Assembly: GCA_963931925.1 (NCBI GenBank)
Contig: OZ007581.1
Location: 28,962,170 to 29,026,169, forward strand
DNA from: Onchidella celtica
Taxonomy: Eukaryota > Mollusca > Gastropoda > Systellommatophora > Onchidiidae
DNA length: 64,000 bases
Direction: 5' to 3'
Part shown: positions 33,261 to 43,436 of the stretch, piece by piece
Layout: every line of letters starts with the position of its first letter
How positions within the stretch are numbered: the first letter of the stretch is position 1
Notes under the pieces: model-generated
The model's database searches: none
What the model saw: the letters and a program-made list of their open reading frames with translations, nothing else
What the model was told of the DNA's origin: nothing
Position numbers and translations under genes: made by a program

Positions 33261-33759
33261 AACACCAGCTCTAGACAGTCAGTATGTCATTTTCCTATTT
33301 TCAATCGACGCTTGCATGAGAATGATGGAAGAATAGGGAAAAATATTTGCAGGATAATCATGCGGCGATAATGAAAATGACTATTTCTGGGAAACAAAAT
33401 AAAAAACAGAAAGGAAATACATTATCAAAGTCACCGTGATTAAATAAATAACAATAATTTTTTTAAAGGTTTCACAGGCTGATATAAACTAATGCAATAA
33501 GGATGAAAGTTAACAGATGGACAATGCGCTGTACCGTTATGAAGGCCTGGGAAAGGAGAGAGAACAAGAAGACGCCACGAGAGACGATGGGGGGATGATA
33601 TTGTGCAGACAGGTGGACAGGCGTGGACAAAACTGACGGAAAAATAGAGAAGAATTGAGATGGTTGGCGGAGGGCTACAGCCTGCAGTGGATGGACAAGG
33701 CTGAACAAGAACAAGAACAAGCTAATACATGTATATGTATACACTGAGACTAGTAGGGC
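33261..33759. other. No recognisable feature
   Basis: Unassigned. The 90-codon minus-strand frame 33472-33744 has no domain. Confidence 0.45.
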
Positions 33760-33930
33760 GCTGTGTCAGTTCTGTTGTGCCTCGGTTTTTCTGTGAAATT
33801 AAACGGAACCTCTCGCACCTATGAGACTCACTCGAGATTGCCTCGCTAGTTGATTCAAAGCAAGTTGAGTCTGAAGCAAAACGACGCAAAACAAGACTCG
33901 ACTCAATGCACGAGATGCAGTCTCAAGGAA
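33760..33930 (+). repeat. Dispersed repeat R2, copy 1
   Basis: Shares CCTCGGTTTTnCTGTGA, ACGGAACnTCGC, ATGAGACT, CTCGCTAGTTGATTCAAAG and AAGTTGAGTCTGA with copies at 42882, 44097 and 56838. Family limits and type are unknown; similarity is moderate. Confidence 0.5.
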
Positions 33931-34289
33931 AAAAAAACCCACTTGCATTCCCATTGCAGAACAAGGAAAATACTCGAACATTGAAAATATCGTTGGTTTG
34001 CCCATGGGCGATAAGAATACGACTACAAGCAGCTGGGGCTGATTTGGAAGTAACTGGAACGTCTCCTGTCATATCGTCACAAGGAAAGTTTATCACCTGG
34101 TAGTTATAGTTAATTCTATTGACTGGACATGACCTGTTTCTTAGGCTTCTGGAAAGTGAATAGAGCAAAGTTGATGGAAAAGAAAGAAGTGGTTTGAAGC
34201 TTGTAGTGTCAATGAGTGCGTCTGTCTCTCAGTCCAACCACTAGCTGATCAGCTAAAACAGAAATCGGAGGCCACAGACATAGAGCAGG

Positions 34290-34292
34290 CGG

Positions 34293-34346
<54 letters not shown>

Positions 34347-34600
34347 TAGATAGATGGCAGATCAGACGAACGGGTGGATGGATGGATGGATGGATAGATG
34401 CATGGATGGATGGATAGGTGGGTGGATGGATGAATGGGTGGATCCATGTACAGACATAAAAGCAGACAGATAGAGATACACACGAGGAGAAAATCAGACA
34501 GACAGGCGAGTGGATATCTAGAACGGGACAGACAGACTGGCAGGCTGACAGACGGACATATAGACAGACAACCAAAACAGACAGTCAGAAAGATACAAGG
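34290..34600. repeat. GACA, GGAT and mixed tetranucleotide array
   Basis: (GACA)n at 34301-34343, GATA, then (GGAT)n at 34374-34440, then irregular GACA words to about 34600. Minus-strand frames ([13 protein letters not shown]) are artefacts. Confidence 0.95.
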
Positions 34601-34625
34601 GTAAATCAACATACAAAAAAAAAAG

Positions 34626-34743
34626 ACAGTCTGAGTTTCGACAAAGCACGTCGACACGAGAACCGTCACACTGTGCTAGGAAAAATCAAGACAACAGACA
34701 GAATATAACAGAATGAGAGCACAGAGGGAAATTCAGCCAGAAA
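34626..34743 (+). repeat. Dispersed repeat R1, copy 3
   Basis: AAAGCACGTCGACACGAGAAC, TGTGCTAGGAAAAATCAAGAC and AGAATATAACAGAATGAGAG are present. As with copy 1, it lies next to a GACA/GGAT microsatellite. Confidence 0.8.
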
Positions 34744-35318
34744 AGAGAAAGAGACACACGCACAATAGACCACTTACATGTATATTTTCCAATGGCCAAG
34801 TGTTACAGCAGAAACACTCACCTTCCCGCACACTGGCAAAGGCTCAACAGTTTCCCTAACACAGCGTTTCTACCTTCATCCATGCAACAAAACGAACTTT
34901 CCACTACACAGCGAATCAATCGGCAAGACTCGACATTGGACTGAGTACCCAGACACAAAATCATCACTTCATTAAATCCTCTTTGATACACGTGGTTAAT
35001 TTTGTTTCGGTAAATAATTATATTCAGATTCCAGATTTTTGATATTACTCAGGTGTCTTCAATACCTACACCCTGATCACTTCAACCCTTCACAGCTGGA
35101 ATATAGATTGCCTTATCAAAAACTCTGGGAGCATACAAACGTTATATAAACTAGTCAGTTAAAATTAATGCAAAAACATAATATTTATCGCAAAAATTAT
35201 TCGTAGATAATTTTTTTTAGCAAGCGTTCCATATGTTGAATATTCTCCAACAGGTGGCTTTGTTTCAAATAATAATATGGAATACTGGGTGCTAGAGGCT
35301 GAACTAAGACTGTAAACA
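34744..35318. other. No recognisable feature
   Basis: AT-rich unassigned stretch before a hAT MITE. Confidence 0.5.
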
Positions 35319-35326
35319 GTCTAGGT

Positions 35327-35603
35327 CAGTGGTTCTCAACGTGGACGATATCAAAATACAGGGCAGTCACCGACTTATTCAACAGCAAACATAGATGTGT
35401 TCTTTGAACAGAAAAGGCCTACTTGTTAAAATGCATTTGATACAGTAGGCTTTTGTTTTATACTGAATAATCAACACGTTCATTGTCATTAATAAGACTT
35501 AAAAAAATTTCTTATGAAATGCACCTCTTTGGGGGTAGGGGGGGGGGCACATAAAATTTGGAGAACAGGGGGACGATTGCCTGATAAAGGTTGAGAACCA
35601 CTG
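35327..35603. mobile_element. hAT-type MITE, 277 bp, complete
   Basis: Ends are 14-bp perfect inverted repeats CAGTGGTTCTCAAC / GTTGAGAACCACTG. Flanks are GTCTAGGT (35319-35326) and GTCTAGGC (35604-35611), an 8-bp target-site duplication with one mismatch. CAGTGGTTCTCAA ends with 8-bp duplications are characteristic of hAT (Charlie-like) transposons. It has no transposase and an internal G-run at 35541-35549, so it is non-autonomous and needed a transposase in trans. Confidence 0.95.
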
Positions 35604-35611
35604 GTCTAGGC

Positions 35612-38524
35612 CCTGATATAAACTATCAGACAGATTGATAGTTTTGATCTGAAAATTTGAATATCACGTTCAATGTCACATAATTTGGTCATAGAATACT
35701 GTATTGCCTCACGTATATATACGCCTGAAATTCACACATTCTTGTCTGTCATCTTGAATACTACAAAATAAACCATCCGGCAGTTATTTAAATCTTTGAT
35801 TTTAAAATTCAACTACGCAGCAGTTTGACAAATTTGTTGTTGACAAAACTTAATAATGATAATGAAAAATACAAATAATAATGCGCTCTTGCATCTGACC
35901 CAATATTATAGAAACCACAGAAAAACTGGTGTCGGAGCAGACTATTTAGATTCTATATATTTCATATTCAAATCTTTTATTGTTCGATTGTTTTTTCTGT
36001 TCAATTTTCCAATTGTTGTTTTTTCTTCTCCTGTTCTTCCTTCAAAAAAGGCTGTTGCCGCAATATCGGCCATTTTCTGTCTTCTCTTTTAGTTTGCCTT
36101 TCATTGTATCGTTTGGGTATTGTTTCTTACGCGAGGCTTTGCTACATACAACTTTTGCTTTTTGCCAAATTTTGACCTGGCCCAGAACAGTGTCATGTTC
36201 CTGACCTAGAGCTCTTCTTACAGATATTTCGATTCCCAAAGACGACCTGACTGAAATCGACTATTCAACAGTCAGGTGGGAAATAAGACAATCGAAAAAG
36301 AAATGGACTAAGCCAGTTAAAATAAAATATACTATTTTTTTTAAACATGCACTCTTTCACCTAACCTAACACAATGTCCTCGACCTAAAGCTCGGCATAC
36401 AAAATGCATGGATTTCCAAGGACACAAGAACAGAAATTGCCCTCTTAACAGAAATAGTCCAGACGGCCGGTAGATCATTCATTTAAAAGAACCATGCTGC
36501 GTTGGCTTAAAGAAAAAAATATTAAAGGAAAACAACGCAAGATGTAAGATGATGATGCCTTTTTAAGACACAAAACATTCTATATCAATAAAGAAGATAG
36601 CTATAGAAGTAGACAAACACCGCCCTTTACTGGAATCCTGCCACGTAAAGTGTTATGAACACTGGGAAGTAATTTAATGCTTTCTAGCCTATAATATCCA
36701 TCCATCAACCAGGCGAGGTGACAAAACGGTCGATTCTCACTAAGCACGATCCACACGTCACTAGTAAAACCACAGGCCTATATCATAATAATCCCTTCTG
36801 TACACAAGATAATGAGACCATCAGAGCTCTATTGATAATCCAGGCTTGAATAGGGAAATCCCGCACTGCACCATCACTTCAACGGGTACACAGTGTACAA
36901 CAGTGCCGGGCTGATGTGCCGGAGGAACGCCGCATCGGTTGCCAAAAACAAATTATTTTCGGCCAAAATAAACACCGTGTCTATCAGAATCAACAAAAGC
37001 GTGGCCGACCGGTTTATTTTGTAACCTACACTACTACATCCCTCCCTCTCGCGTAAGTGAGGCGCGAGAGGCTTAGAAACCAACTAATTTATTCCCGAGA
37101 TTTATCGGCTGGGCCGGAGGGCTAAAGTAATGAAAAGTGGCTGAATGAGGAGAACGGTGACTGAGGATGGGGGCGAAATGTTGAAATGACAGAGTTAAGT
37201 GGCGGGAATGAATACATGCGAGATGGGGAGAAACCTCTTGGGGTACGGGCCGAGGAAGGCATGATTTGGGGTGAGAGGAGGCACGTGGAATACGAGTATA
37301 TGAAGTGGGTGAGCATGGGTGTTAGTGTGTACGAAAGTCCGTCCGAAAATATGACACGTCTTTCACCACCTCTTTCCTTGCCCTCGGTCTAATGCTCGTT
37401 GTTTTCCTGGCTTCAGAAAACCAGTTCAACTCTTCAAGATACAAAGTGTGTGCTCACTGTGGTCATCCGACAATGTAACTGATGTGTTTATAATGATATC
37501 ACATAATGTTTTGCATGACCACAGACCTCTCCATGCACGTGGGAACATCAAAGTTTATATATAGAAACACTGCGTTTTATCAAAGTTGTTCAGATGAGTA
37601 TATTTTGTAGCATAACTAAAGTTAAGCCCTGAATTGTGAAACTTTCGTCTTATTATGATCTCTTATGAGTATCAGAAACAATATGTTAAAAACTTACTCA
37701 TCCATTTCAAATATTTCTCAGGGTTTGTTGAAACACATTTTTTAATTACCAAACTCGTATTGGGCAAACAAGACTCCAGTCTGAACTTGATAATCTTCTG
37801 TAGACAAAAAATCTAATAATCATAAACAAAACTCGGATGTTTATGAGCGGTTGCGGTTGACTAGGGTGCAAGAAGTTCTGATTTCACATAATAGCATGGA
37901 GTGAGCCCCACTAATTTTCGTGGCGTTTCTAATGCACTATTTATCGATGGTATGACGAGGGCCAAGCCTTGTCTGTGTCGTAGCGTCATAGAGTTGAAAG
38001 ATGACGTATAACCCTAGTCAAACAAACGAACAAAAATCTCTTTGATAATAATTATAGATTTTCTTCAAGTTCCTGATCGTCTCTACATAAATCTGGCATG
38101 TGTTTGGCCTTTATGACAGAGCAATTTTGTCTAGTCCAAAAATTCCCTGGCCAGTTTATCTTTCTATCTTTGTCTTTCTGTCACATTTTTTCTGTCTCTC
38201 CACTTCCGTCCTTCTCTCTCCGTTCATTCAATCCCTGGCGCATCAGTCTATAGGTCGGGCATGATTAATCAGGAGGAGGTAACCCGCCAACAAAAGGTCC
38301 GTAATCAAGTAATCATCGGAGTCATTCACGAGTTGCCGGAACTGGTCGCGTCCCCCTTAGGACCGAGCAACCGTAAGATTGCGCACTATGTCATCCGGCG
38401 GTATCTGTGCATGGAGTTGTCGCCGTTGTTCCTGCTGGCGGTGACATTGTTGCCGCTGTTCTTGTAACTGTCATAACTTGTGTCAATGGCAGCTGACGGC
38501 TGGTGGTGTCAGTGATTGAAAAGC
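35612..38524. other. Long stretch without a recognisable feature
   Basis: About 2.9 kb, no shared repeats noticed. Frames are at most 78 codons. A TTGTTTTTTC-rich patch lies at 35985-36040. No gene can be supported. Confidence 0.45.
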
Positions 38525-38616
38525 CGTCAATCCCATCACGGTTGGGTGTAGCCGTGGAGTTTTGCATTGACTGGATGATACAATAGACAATAATATAATT
38601 GCACATAAAGATGATG
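38525..38616. repeat. Short version of a repeat also present at 38983-39202
   Basis: CACGGTTGGGTGTAGCCGTGG, GAGTTTTGCATTGACTGGATG and AATTGCACATAAAGATGA match two separated parts of 38983-39202, with the ~130 bp between those parts absent. The family S SINE copy 5 sits between the two versions. Confidence 0.7.
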
Positions 38617-38982
38617 AGAACACCTTGCTCTGGAGGCAATGTGCTTGCCACTCATGCCGAAGGTACCGGGTTCGATTCCCAGTCGGTGCAGGCTTGTTGG
38701 AATTTTTTGGGGGAAAATCCTGTCCCTGATCCTGTGGAATGTAGGATCGAGCACCTAGACTTCTCGGAAAAGCATGAAAAACTCGATAGGCCCGTGTGCA
38801 CGCTGCACACGTTAAAGATACCTTGGCAGTCGGAAATCGAGAAGAGTAGGCCTAAAAAGGCCGCTGCCCGGGGCAAAATTTAAAAAGAAAAAGAAATCCA
38901 TACCTTGAAAAATCCATACACACAAAAACATTAGCAAGAAAATGCAAAGGGCAGTGAACCTCCTAAAATAAAGGCCTAAAAC
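38617..38982 (+). mobile_element. tRNA-derived SINE, family S copy 5
   Basis: Plus-strand copy of ~366 bp: head with CTCTGGAGGCAATGTGCTTGCC (A-box region, partly altered) and GGTTCGATTCC (B box, 38669-38679). A short G-run follows, then the body with TAGACTTCTCGGAAA, CCCGTGTGCACG, GTTAAAGATACCTTGGCAG, AATCGAGAAGAGTAGGCC and GCCCGGGGC. The tail ends CTAAAATAAAGGCCTAAAAC. Because it is not disrupted by a long homopolymer, it is the best sequence to use as the family model. Confidence 0.92.
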
Positions 38983-39202
38983 ACGGCTGGATGTAGCCAT
39001 GGAGTTTTGCATTGACTTGATGATGACGATCATCAGTTGCTCTGTCTGGAACAGACATTGGCGATATGGCTCTCCACTCGGATCTGTCATCAGCCAACTT
39101 CAAGAAGGAGTTGTAGTTGTGACGTTTATTTATTGTCCATGAATTAAGGCTTTCGACTTGATGATACCATGGACAAATAACTGCACATAAACATGACAGA
39201 AG
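38983..39202. repeat. Long version of the 38525 repeat
   Basis: Contains CACGGCTGGATGTAGCCATGG and GAGTTTTGCATTGACTTGATG at its left and TGATACCATGGACAAATAACTGCAC at its right, with a middle (TGTCTGGAACAGACATTGG...) missing from the 38525 version. The type of repeat is unknown. Confidence 0.65.
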
Positions 39203-39572
39203 AAAAAAACAACAACAAAAAAAGCCAGACTATTATAATGGTCCGCCAGTGATTCTATGTGAGTCAGTTGCCCTAATGTCAGTGTTTCAGCATTAATTTG
39301 CTATGTTCGCGACGTTAGTTGCTGTTTGTTCCAACTCCACTTTTTGCACAGTGGGGAACTTCGACATTAAACGTTTGCGGCTTTAGTACTATGAAAAGAA
39401 GTGAACCTAAATCGGAACTATGAAAGAACTACGTAAGTGCCATAACGCATTTTAAACAAGTATCAAAGTGTCCGTTTGTTATGCCTAATCTACATGTCGC
39501 GGAATTGCTAAGTCTGCACTCAGCAGAGGTCATTTTTCAAGAACAATTTACAATGTCTGCGGGTGGTCGGAT

Positions 39573-39608
39573 ACTGTACGAGACCCATCCTTGGAAAGTC
39601 CGTACAGT
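39573..39608. repeat. 8-bp-stem inverted repeat in LTR-like element
   Basis: ACTGTACG (39573-39580) and CGTACAGT (39601-39608) are exact complements with a 20-bp loop. Confidence 0.75.
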
Positions 39609-39750
39609 GTCCATTCATACTATAAGATTTATGGACGGCACCTGGCTATTACGCGGGTGAGTCCAGCCTTTAAGACTATGTTCATGAGAAAGTAGCAGCA
39701 GAGCTCTCCTTACTTCCATCCCGAGAGGATGAAGTTCGTATGTAATTTAA

Positions 39751-39893
39751 CCAACGTGTAGTTGGTACACTTTTAAAACCAGTGTGTGACTGGTAAAGTG
39801 TATGTATTTTAAAATAAAACCAACGTGTAGTTGGAAAGTATTTTGGAGATCAACGTGTAGTTGACCCAATAATTTGAATCAGCGTGTAGCTGG
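39751..39893. repeat. Five short hairpins with a conserved loop
   Basis: Five 15-bp units, each 5-bp stem + 5-nt loop: CCAAC-GTGTA-GTTGG (39751-39765), CCAGT-GTGTG-ACTGG (39779-39793), CCAAC-GTGTA-GTTGG (39820-39834), TCAAC-GTGTA-GTTGA (39850-39864), TCAGC-GTGTA-GCTGG (39879-39893, one U-G pair). Stem bases change on both sides together while the loop stays nearly fixed. This suggests RNA structure or paired protein half-sites within the LTR-like element. Confidence 0.85.
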
Positions 39894-39993
39894 TGAAATA
39901 ACCCGTTTGATTGTTCATCATATAAGGTGAGCACGGGATTTTCTTATACAGAATTATTCTAATTGAAAAGGGGTAATTAATTGAGTAATGATA

Positions 39994-40030
39994 ACGGGGT
40001 GAGAACCCGTATCTGCTGTCTATATGACAG
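39994..40030. repeat. Two further small hairpins
   Basis: ACGGG-GTGAGAA-CCCGT at 39994-40010 and CTGTC-TATAT-GACAG at 40016-40030, close to the five-hairpin cluster but with unrelated loops. Confidence 0.6.
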
Positions 40031-40427
40031 AATTCAATACTTTTCCACAGTTGCATTTCAGACTTATTTAAGTTTTAACTATGAGTGAAAGAATCCTCAT
40101 AAGGGATATGGCGTCATGTATGAATTGCAGATGCAAAGGCAGAATATTGTCAAACCTTGTAGAATAATGATTTTTATTGTCAGGATATTTCTGTTTATAC
40201 CCTTGGGGGTGCATGCCTTGTATTTGATGAGTTATAACCACTGTGCTAAATGCATGCTTGTCACTGTTACGGTGTTTGATTAAAATGTTCCACTGCCTAA
40301 CAATAATACATGTATTAACTCTAATCTTGTTCATCACTTTAACCTTAATCTTTGAAGAGCTAACACTATGAATTGGTTTCTAACTGGAAATTTAACCACA
40401 GTCGATTCTGACTTTCAGATCACTGAG

Positions 40428-40555
40428 CGGTTACCGTGAGGTTACTGTGTGAGGTTACCGTGAGGTTATCCTGAGATTTTTCCTGGATATTTTACCTGGA
40501 GGTTGTACCCGAAGTTTTGACCTATAGTTCACATGGAGTTTGTCCTGTCCAGAAT
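40428..40555. repeat. Decaying GAGGTTACCGT short repeat
   Basis: GCGGTTACCGT, GAGGTTACTGT, GAGGTTACCGT, GAGGTTATCCT follow one another at 10-12-bp steps, then fade into GGAGGTTGTACC and GGAGTTTGTCC. A degenerate minisatellite. Confidence 0.7.
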
Positions 40556-41162
40556 GACAACGACATAGCCTGGAACTTCCGATGATTTAATTCTACTTCT
40601 GTTTGGGAGTCATAGCCGAGCGGAGGAAGGGAACTGTGTGTGAATATATAATTATATCAAGTGATGTTTTAAAGTCTGTGACTTGCAGATCGGAAATTTC
40701 TCTTATTACTACTACTAGGACTGGTAAACAAATGTGAACTTTGTCCTTAATGTGAGGTTCAAAGGGCTACAGTCATTATTTAGTTTTGAGTGTTTTAGAA
40801 TGTCTGATTTAATTCTGTTTAAGTTGATATTTACATTTCAGATCGCAGCTGATACTGCAGTTTAAGGTATTCTTTTTCAGGAGCTTTAAGTAAGACTATT
40901 TTGAAGCATTTGCATACTATTCACAGTACCTGTCATTGTCGATCGGGACTAATCTGTTTATTCGTTTGATCTTATTGTTTTTCTTTCTTACTGTTTGATG
41001 TGTTTATGTATAAATCATATATTATCGTTCATATTTCAACATTATCCTTAGTAGCATTATTACCAATATTAAACTTAGTAATTGATGTATATTCTATCTT
41101 GGGTCTTGTCTTGGTGTTTTGGCAGAGCAAGCGTGAGATTCCCTGATATTTTTTAAGGGGTT

Positions 41163-41279
41163 ACAGAGCTCGGCGAGCAATACCTTTGCTTGCTCCCGAC
41201 TCTGTGACGAGGTTCCTGTCCCTCTATTTAAGGTGTCCCAAAACTCGGTGAGCAATACCGTTGCTTGCTCCTGACTTTG
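41163..41279. repeat. Two related ~42-bp hairpins at LTR-like right end
   Basis: 41163-41205: ACAGAG, TCGG and GAGCAA pair with TTGCTC, CCGA and CTCTGT. 41239-41279: CAAA, TCGG and GAGCAA pair with TTGCTC, CTGA (one wobble) and TTTG. The loop region is TACCTTTGC in the first and TACCGTTGC in the second. The outer stem differs between the two, but pairing is kept. Confidence 0.8.
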
Positions 41280-41350
41280 TGACACTACATACTAACTGAT
41301 CTCCAGTTTTTCAGAAAATAGATATAGAACAAAGAAGAATTACAGTTGCG

Positions 41351-42590
41351 TGATTCACACTATATTCATCAAAATGAATCGCTGCAGATCAAAATATTAT
41401 GTAACGTTTCCGGGTATCTGCATTCAAGCTACCTGTTATACTTTCACTTATCCTGTTATTGCCATTCAACATTTTTAATGCCGTGAAATGAACGAAAAAA
41501 TATTTTACAAACAATAACTTCCACCTTGATCCTTGCACTTTCCAGTCAAAACAATGGCACACTCAAGCGTGCATAAACTAGGAACATCAAAATGCGACTC
41601 AACTAACGTCACTTCCTGTTGATAGATATAAGGTTTCCAGACGCTTGATTTCCTGACAAAATATTTCTCGGTTTCCAGAGCAGTTAGAGGGAAATCCATG
41701 ATGCTTCATTAATTCCTAGATTATTTATGTATGTTACAGACATAATTATGATATTATTATTTGAAATGCATTCGTATTTGAAACGTATCATGCTGAAAGT
41801 TCCGTCTTTTGAACAAAATTGTTCCTTTTTCCTACTTCTGAAACTCTTCTTCTAATGACGGTAGAAAAACTTTACTTTTCGCTTTGCAATTTGATATGTT
41901 TCCATCATATTTTGTTCCCTCAATTTTGCTAAAGATGTTTTTCATTGTTGTTGTTACATCTTTACTTCAAATTACACCTGCTAATCAAAATCTGTGAAAT
42001 AATTATGATTAAATTTAACGTTCATCATTTGAAATAAAAAAGGAACTAAACATTTATAAAATCGTATTGCCTGCCGTTTGGCGATTAAAAACCTTTTTTC
42101 CAACGTCCTTGACCGATCAAAACCGAAAAATGCTTTTGCACCGAATTAAACCGTAGAATCAACTTAATTTAAGACACAGCCAAATTATAGCGGTCTGGAA
42201 GAAAAACTAGTGGCAGACGGCAGGTTACGTCTCCAATTCCACATAATTTGTTAAACACGTGATTGTTATGAATAATGTGTCAACGTTTATCTTTACACGT
42301 GAGAAAATAGAAAATTTTATACCAATTATCCCGTAATTATATCTATTGGAAGCAACGGACAAAGAAGAAAGATTAGCAGCCAAAGGGCAAAGCAGAGGCC
42401 AGGAACAGAGAGACGAAATCTCGATCGTCTATCAAAACATACAAGACCAGGCAGGAGAAATTTGAACTCACTGAACCAGTCAGATTTTGAAACTGCTCTG
42501 AGTGGATCAAATTAGTTAGTATAGGAGATCTAATTGAATGAAAATTAACACAGAATTATCAATAAAAGAATCAGTCAGTCAGTCAGCCAC
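41351..42590. other. No recognisable feature
   Basis: AT-rich unassigned sequence. Frames are under 65 codons. Confidence 0.5.
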
Positions 42591-42648
42591 TCTGACTGTT
42601 TGTCTGGTCTGTCTCTGTCTGTCTGTCTGTCTCTCTCCCTCTATCTCC

Positions 42649-42682
<34 letters not shown>
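42574..42682. repeat. (CAGT)n, (GTCT)n, (CT)n microsatellite cluster
   Basis: Short CAGT repeats, then GTCT, then (CT)n at 42652-42680. Confidence 0.93.
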
Positions 42683-42685
<3 letters not shown>

Positions 42686-42790
42686 CCGAATGTTTAAAAG
42701 CTTTCGTTTAATACAGTAGCAACAGAAGTCTGCCAGGCATAAGGTACGAGTATTTGCGCTCTTTATGTTGCCATTCTTCAATCAATCTCC

Positions 42791-42881
42791 AAATTCCGAC
42801 ATGCCTGTACCGACCGGGGATCGAACCCGGTACCTTCGGCATGAGAGGCGAGCACCTTGACTCTAGACCAACGTGTTCCCT
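42791..42881 (-). mobile_element. Family S SINE head only (copy 6)
   Basis: Only the tRNA-like head is present, and it is the cleanest one. On minus it reads ACGTTGGTCTAGAGTCAAGG (A box), TGCTCGCCTCTCATGCCGAAGG and CCGGGTTCGATCCCCGG (B box). It stops after CATGTCGGAATTT, where the body should begin, and is 3'-truncated. An A box, B box and paired T-arm are all intact; the wording resembles a Glu-type tRNA, but the anticodon stem does not pair well, so it is not a functional tRNA. Confidence 0.85.
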
Positions 42882-42995
42882 AGTCAAGTCGGTTTTGCCC
42901 CAGATTTAGTGTGAAATGGGGACTAGGAAGTTAAACGCCGGCCACACACTGGCAAGTCCGAAACAAGCTTATCTCACTAGTCGGGCGTGTCGAAA
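42882..42995 (+). repeat. Dispersed repeat R2, copy 2
   Basis: TCAAGTCGGTTTTGCCCCA, CACTGGCAAGTCCGAAACAA and TATCTCACTAGTCGG align with R2 copies at 44097 and 56838 (CTGGCAAGACTGAAACAA, TCTCGTTAGTTG). It abuts the SINE head directly. Confidence 0.5.
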
Positions 42996-43436
42996 ACTGT
43001 AATGAATCAGCAAACAGAACGAGAGATCTCGCCCACTGCGTCAAAACAGACTTAACTAATGCCCCACTAGTCTAAGCCAAACATAATCAGTAATATACAA
43101 GTTACGACCTTTCTTGAACTCTGGACGAAAACACAAAACCTTGTTCAAAACGGGCAAAACAATGTAAAAAGCAAAGAAGAGTGAACTTGTACTTATCGTC
43201 CGTGAAAACAATCAAATCTACGGCTCTTGTTTGGACACTGCTGAAGTGGTTTAGGACCCGATACTCGATGTCTTCTTAGCCACTGAAAAAGTCAGCGTGT
43301 CAAATAGGTTAATAGTATCTCAACCAGCACCTTTATTTGCATTTGGAACTCGAGTACTACGTTGAGCTCCATCCACTGGTACAAGTCTTGTAAAGTGGAG
43401 TTCTCAGAGATACGTGAAAATGGAGACAGTTATAAT
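42996..43436. other. No recognisable feature
   Basis: Unassigned stretch between R2 and M1 copies. Confidence 0.5.

Larger units (their letters stand above)
39495..41284. mobile_element. 1,790-bp LTR-like insertion (probable solo LTR)
   Basis: The insertion begins TGTCGCGG and ends TTTGTGACA, i.e. 5'-TGTC...GACA-3', flanked by a 5-bp duplication CTACA (39490-39494 and 41285-41289) inside an M2 element whose empty site can be reconstructed. TG...CA ends with a 5-bp duplication are the usual signature of LTR retrotransposons. No reading frame of note, no internal gag/pol and no second LTR are present, so a solo LTR left by LTR-LTR recombination is the best reading. A Ginger-like or other cut-and-paste element with TGT...ACA ends is the alternative. 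Unusual content: five 5+5+5 hairpins (39751-39893), a decaying GAGGTTACCGT repeat (about 40428-40555) and two related ~43-bp hairpins at its right end. Confidence 0.8.
39308..41350 (+). mobile_element. M2 element, copy 2, split by an LTR-like insertion
   Basis: The left part (39308-39494) runs from TTAGTTGCTGTTTGTTCCAAC through AAATCGGAACTATGAAA, GCATTTTAAACAAG and GTTATGCCTAATCTACA. The right part (41285-41350) resumes with CTACATACTAACTGATCTCCAG and ends AACAAAGAAGAATTACAG. Removing 39495-41284 and one copy of CTACA restores a continuous M2 element matching copies 1 and 3. The split is therefore due to a later insertion. Confidence 0.9.

Noticed and set aside
42791..42881. A tRNA gene
   Set aside because: A and B boxes are good, but the sequence matches the head of the SINE family, the anticodon stem does not pair well, and there is no proper acceptor stem.
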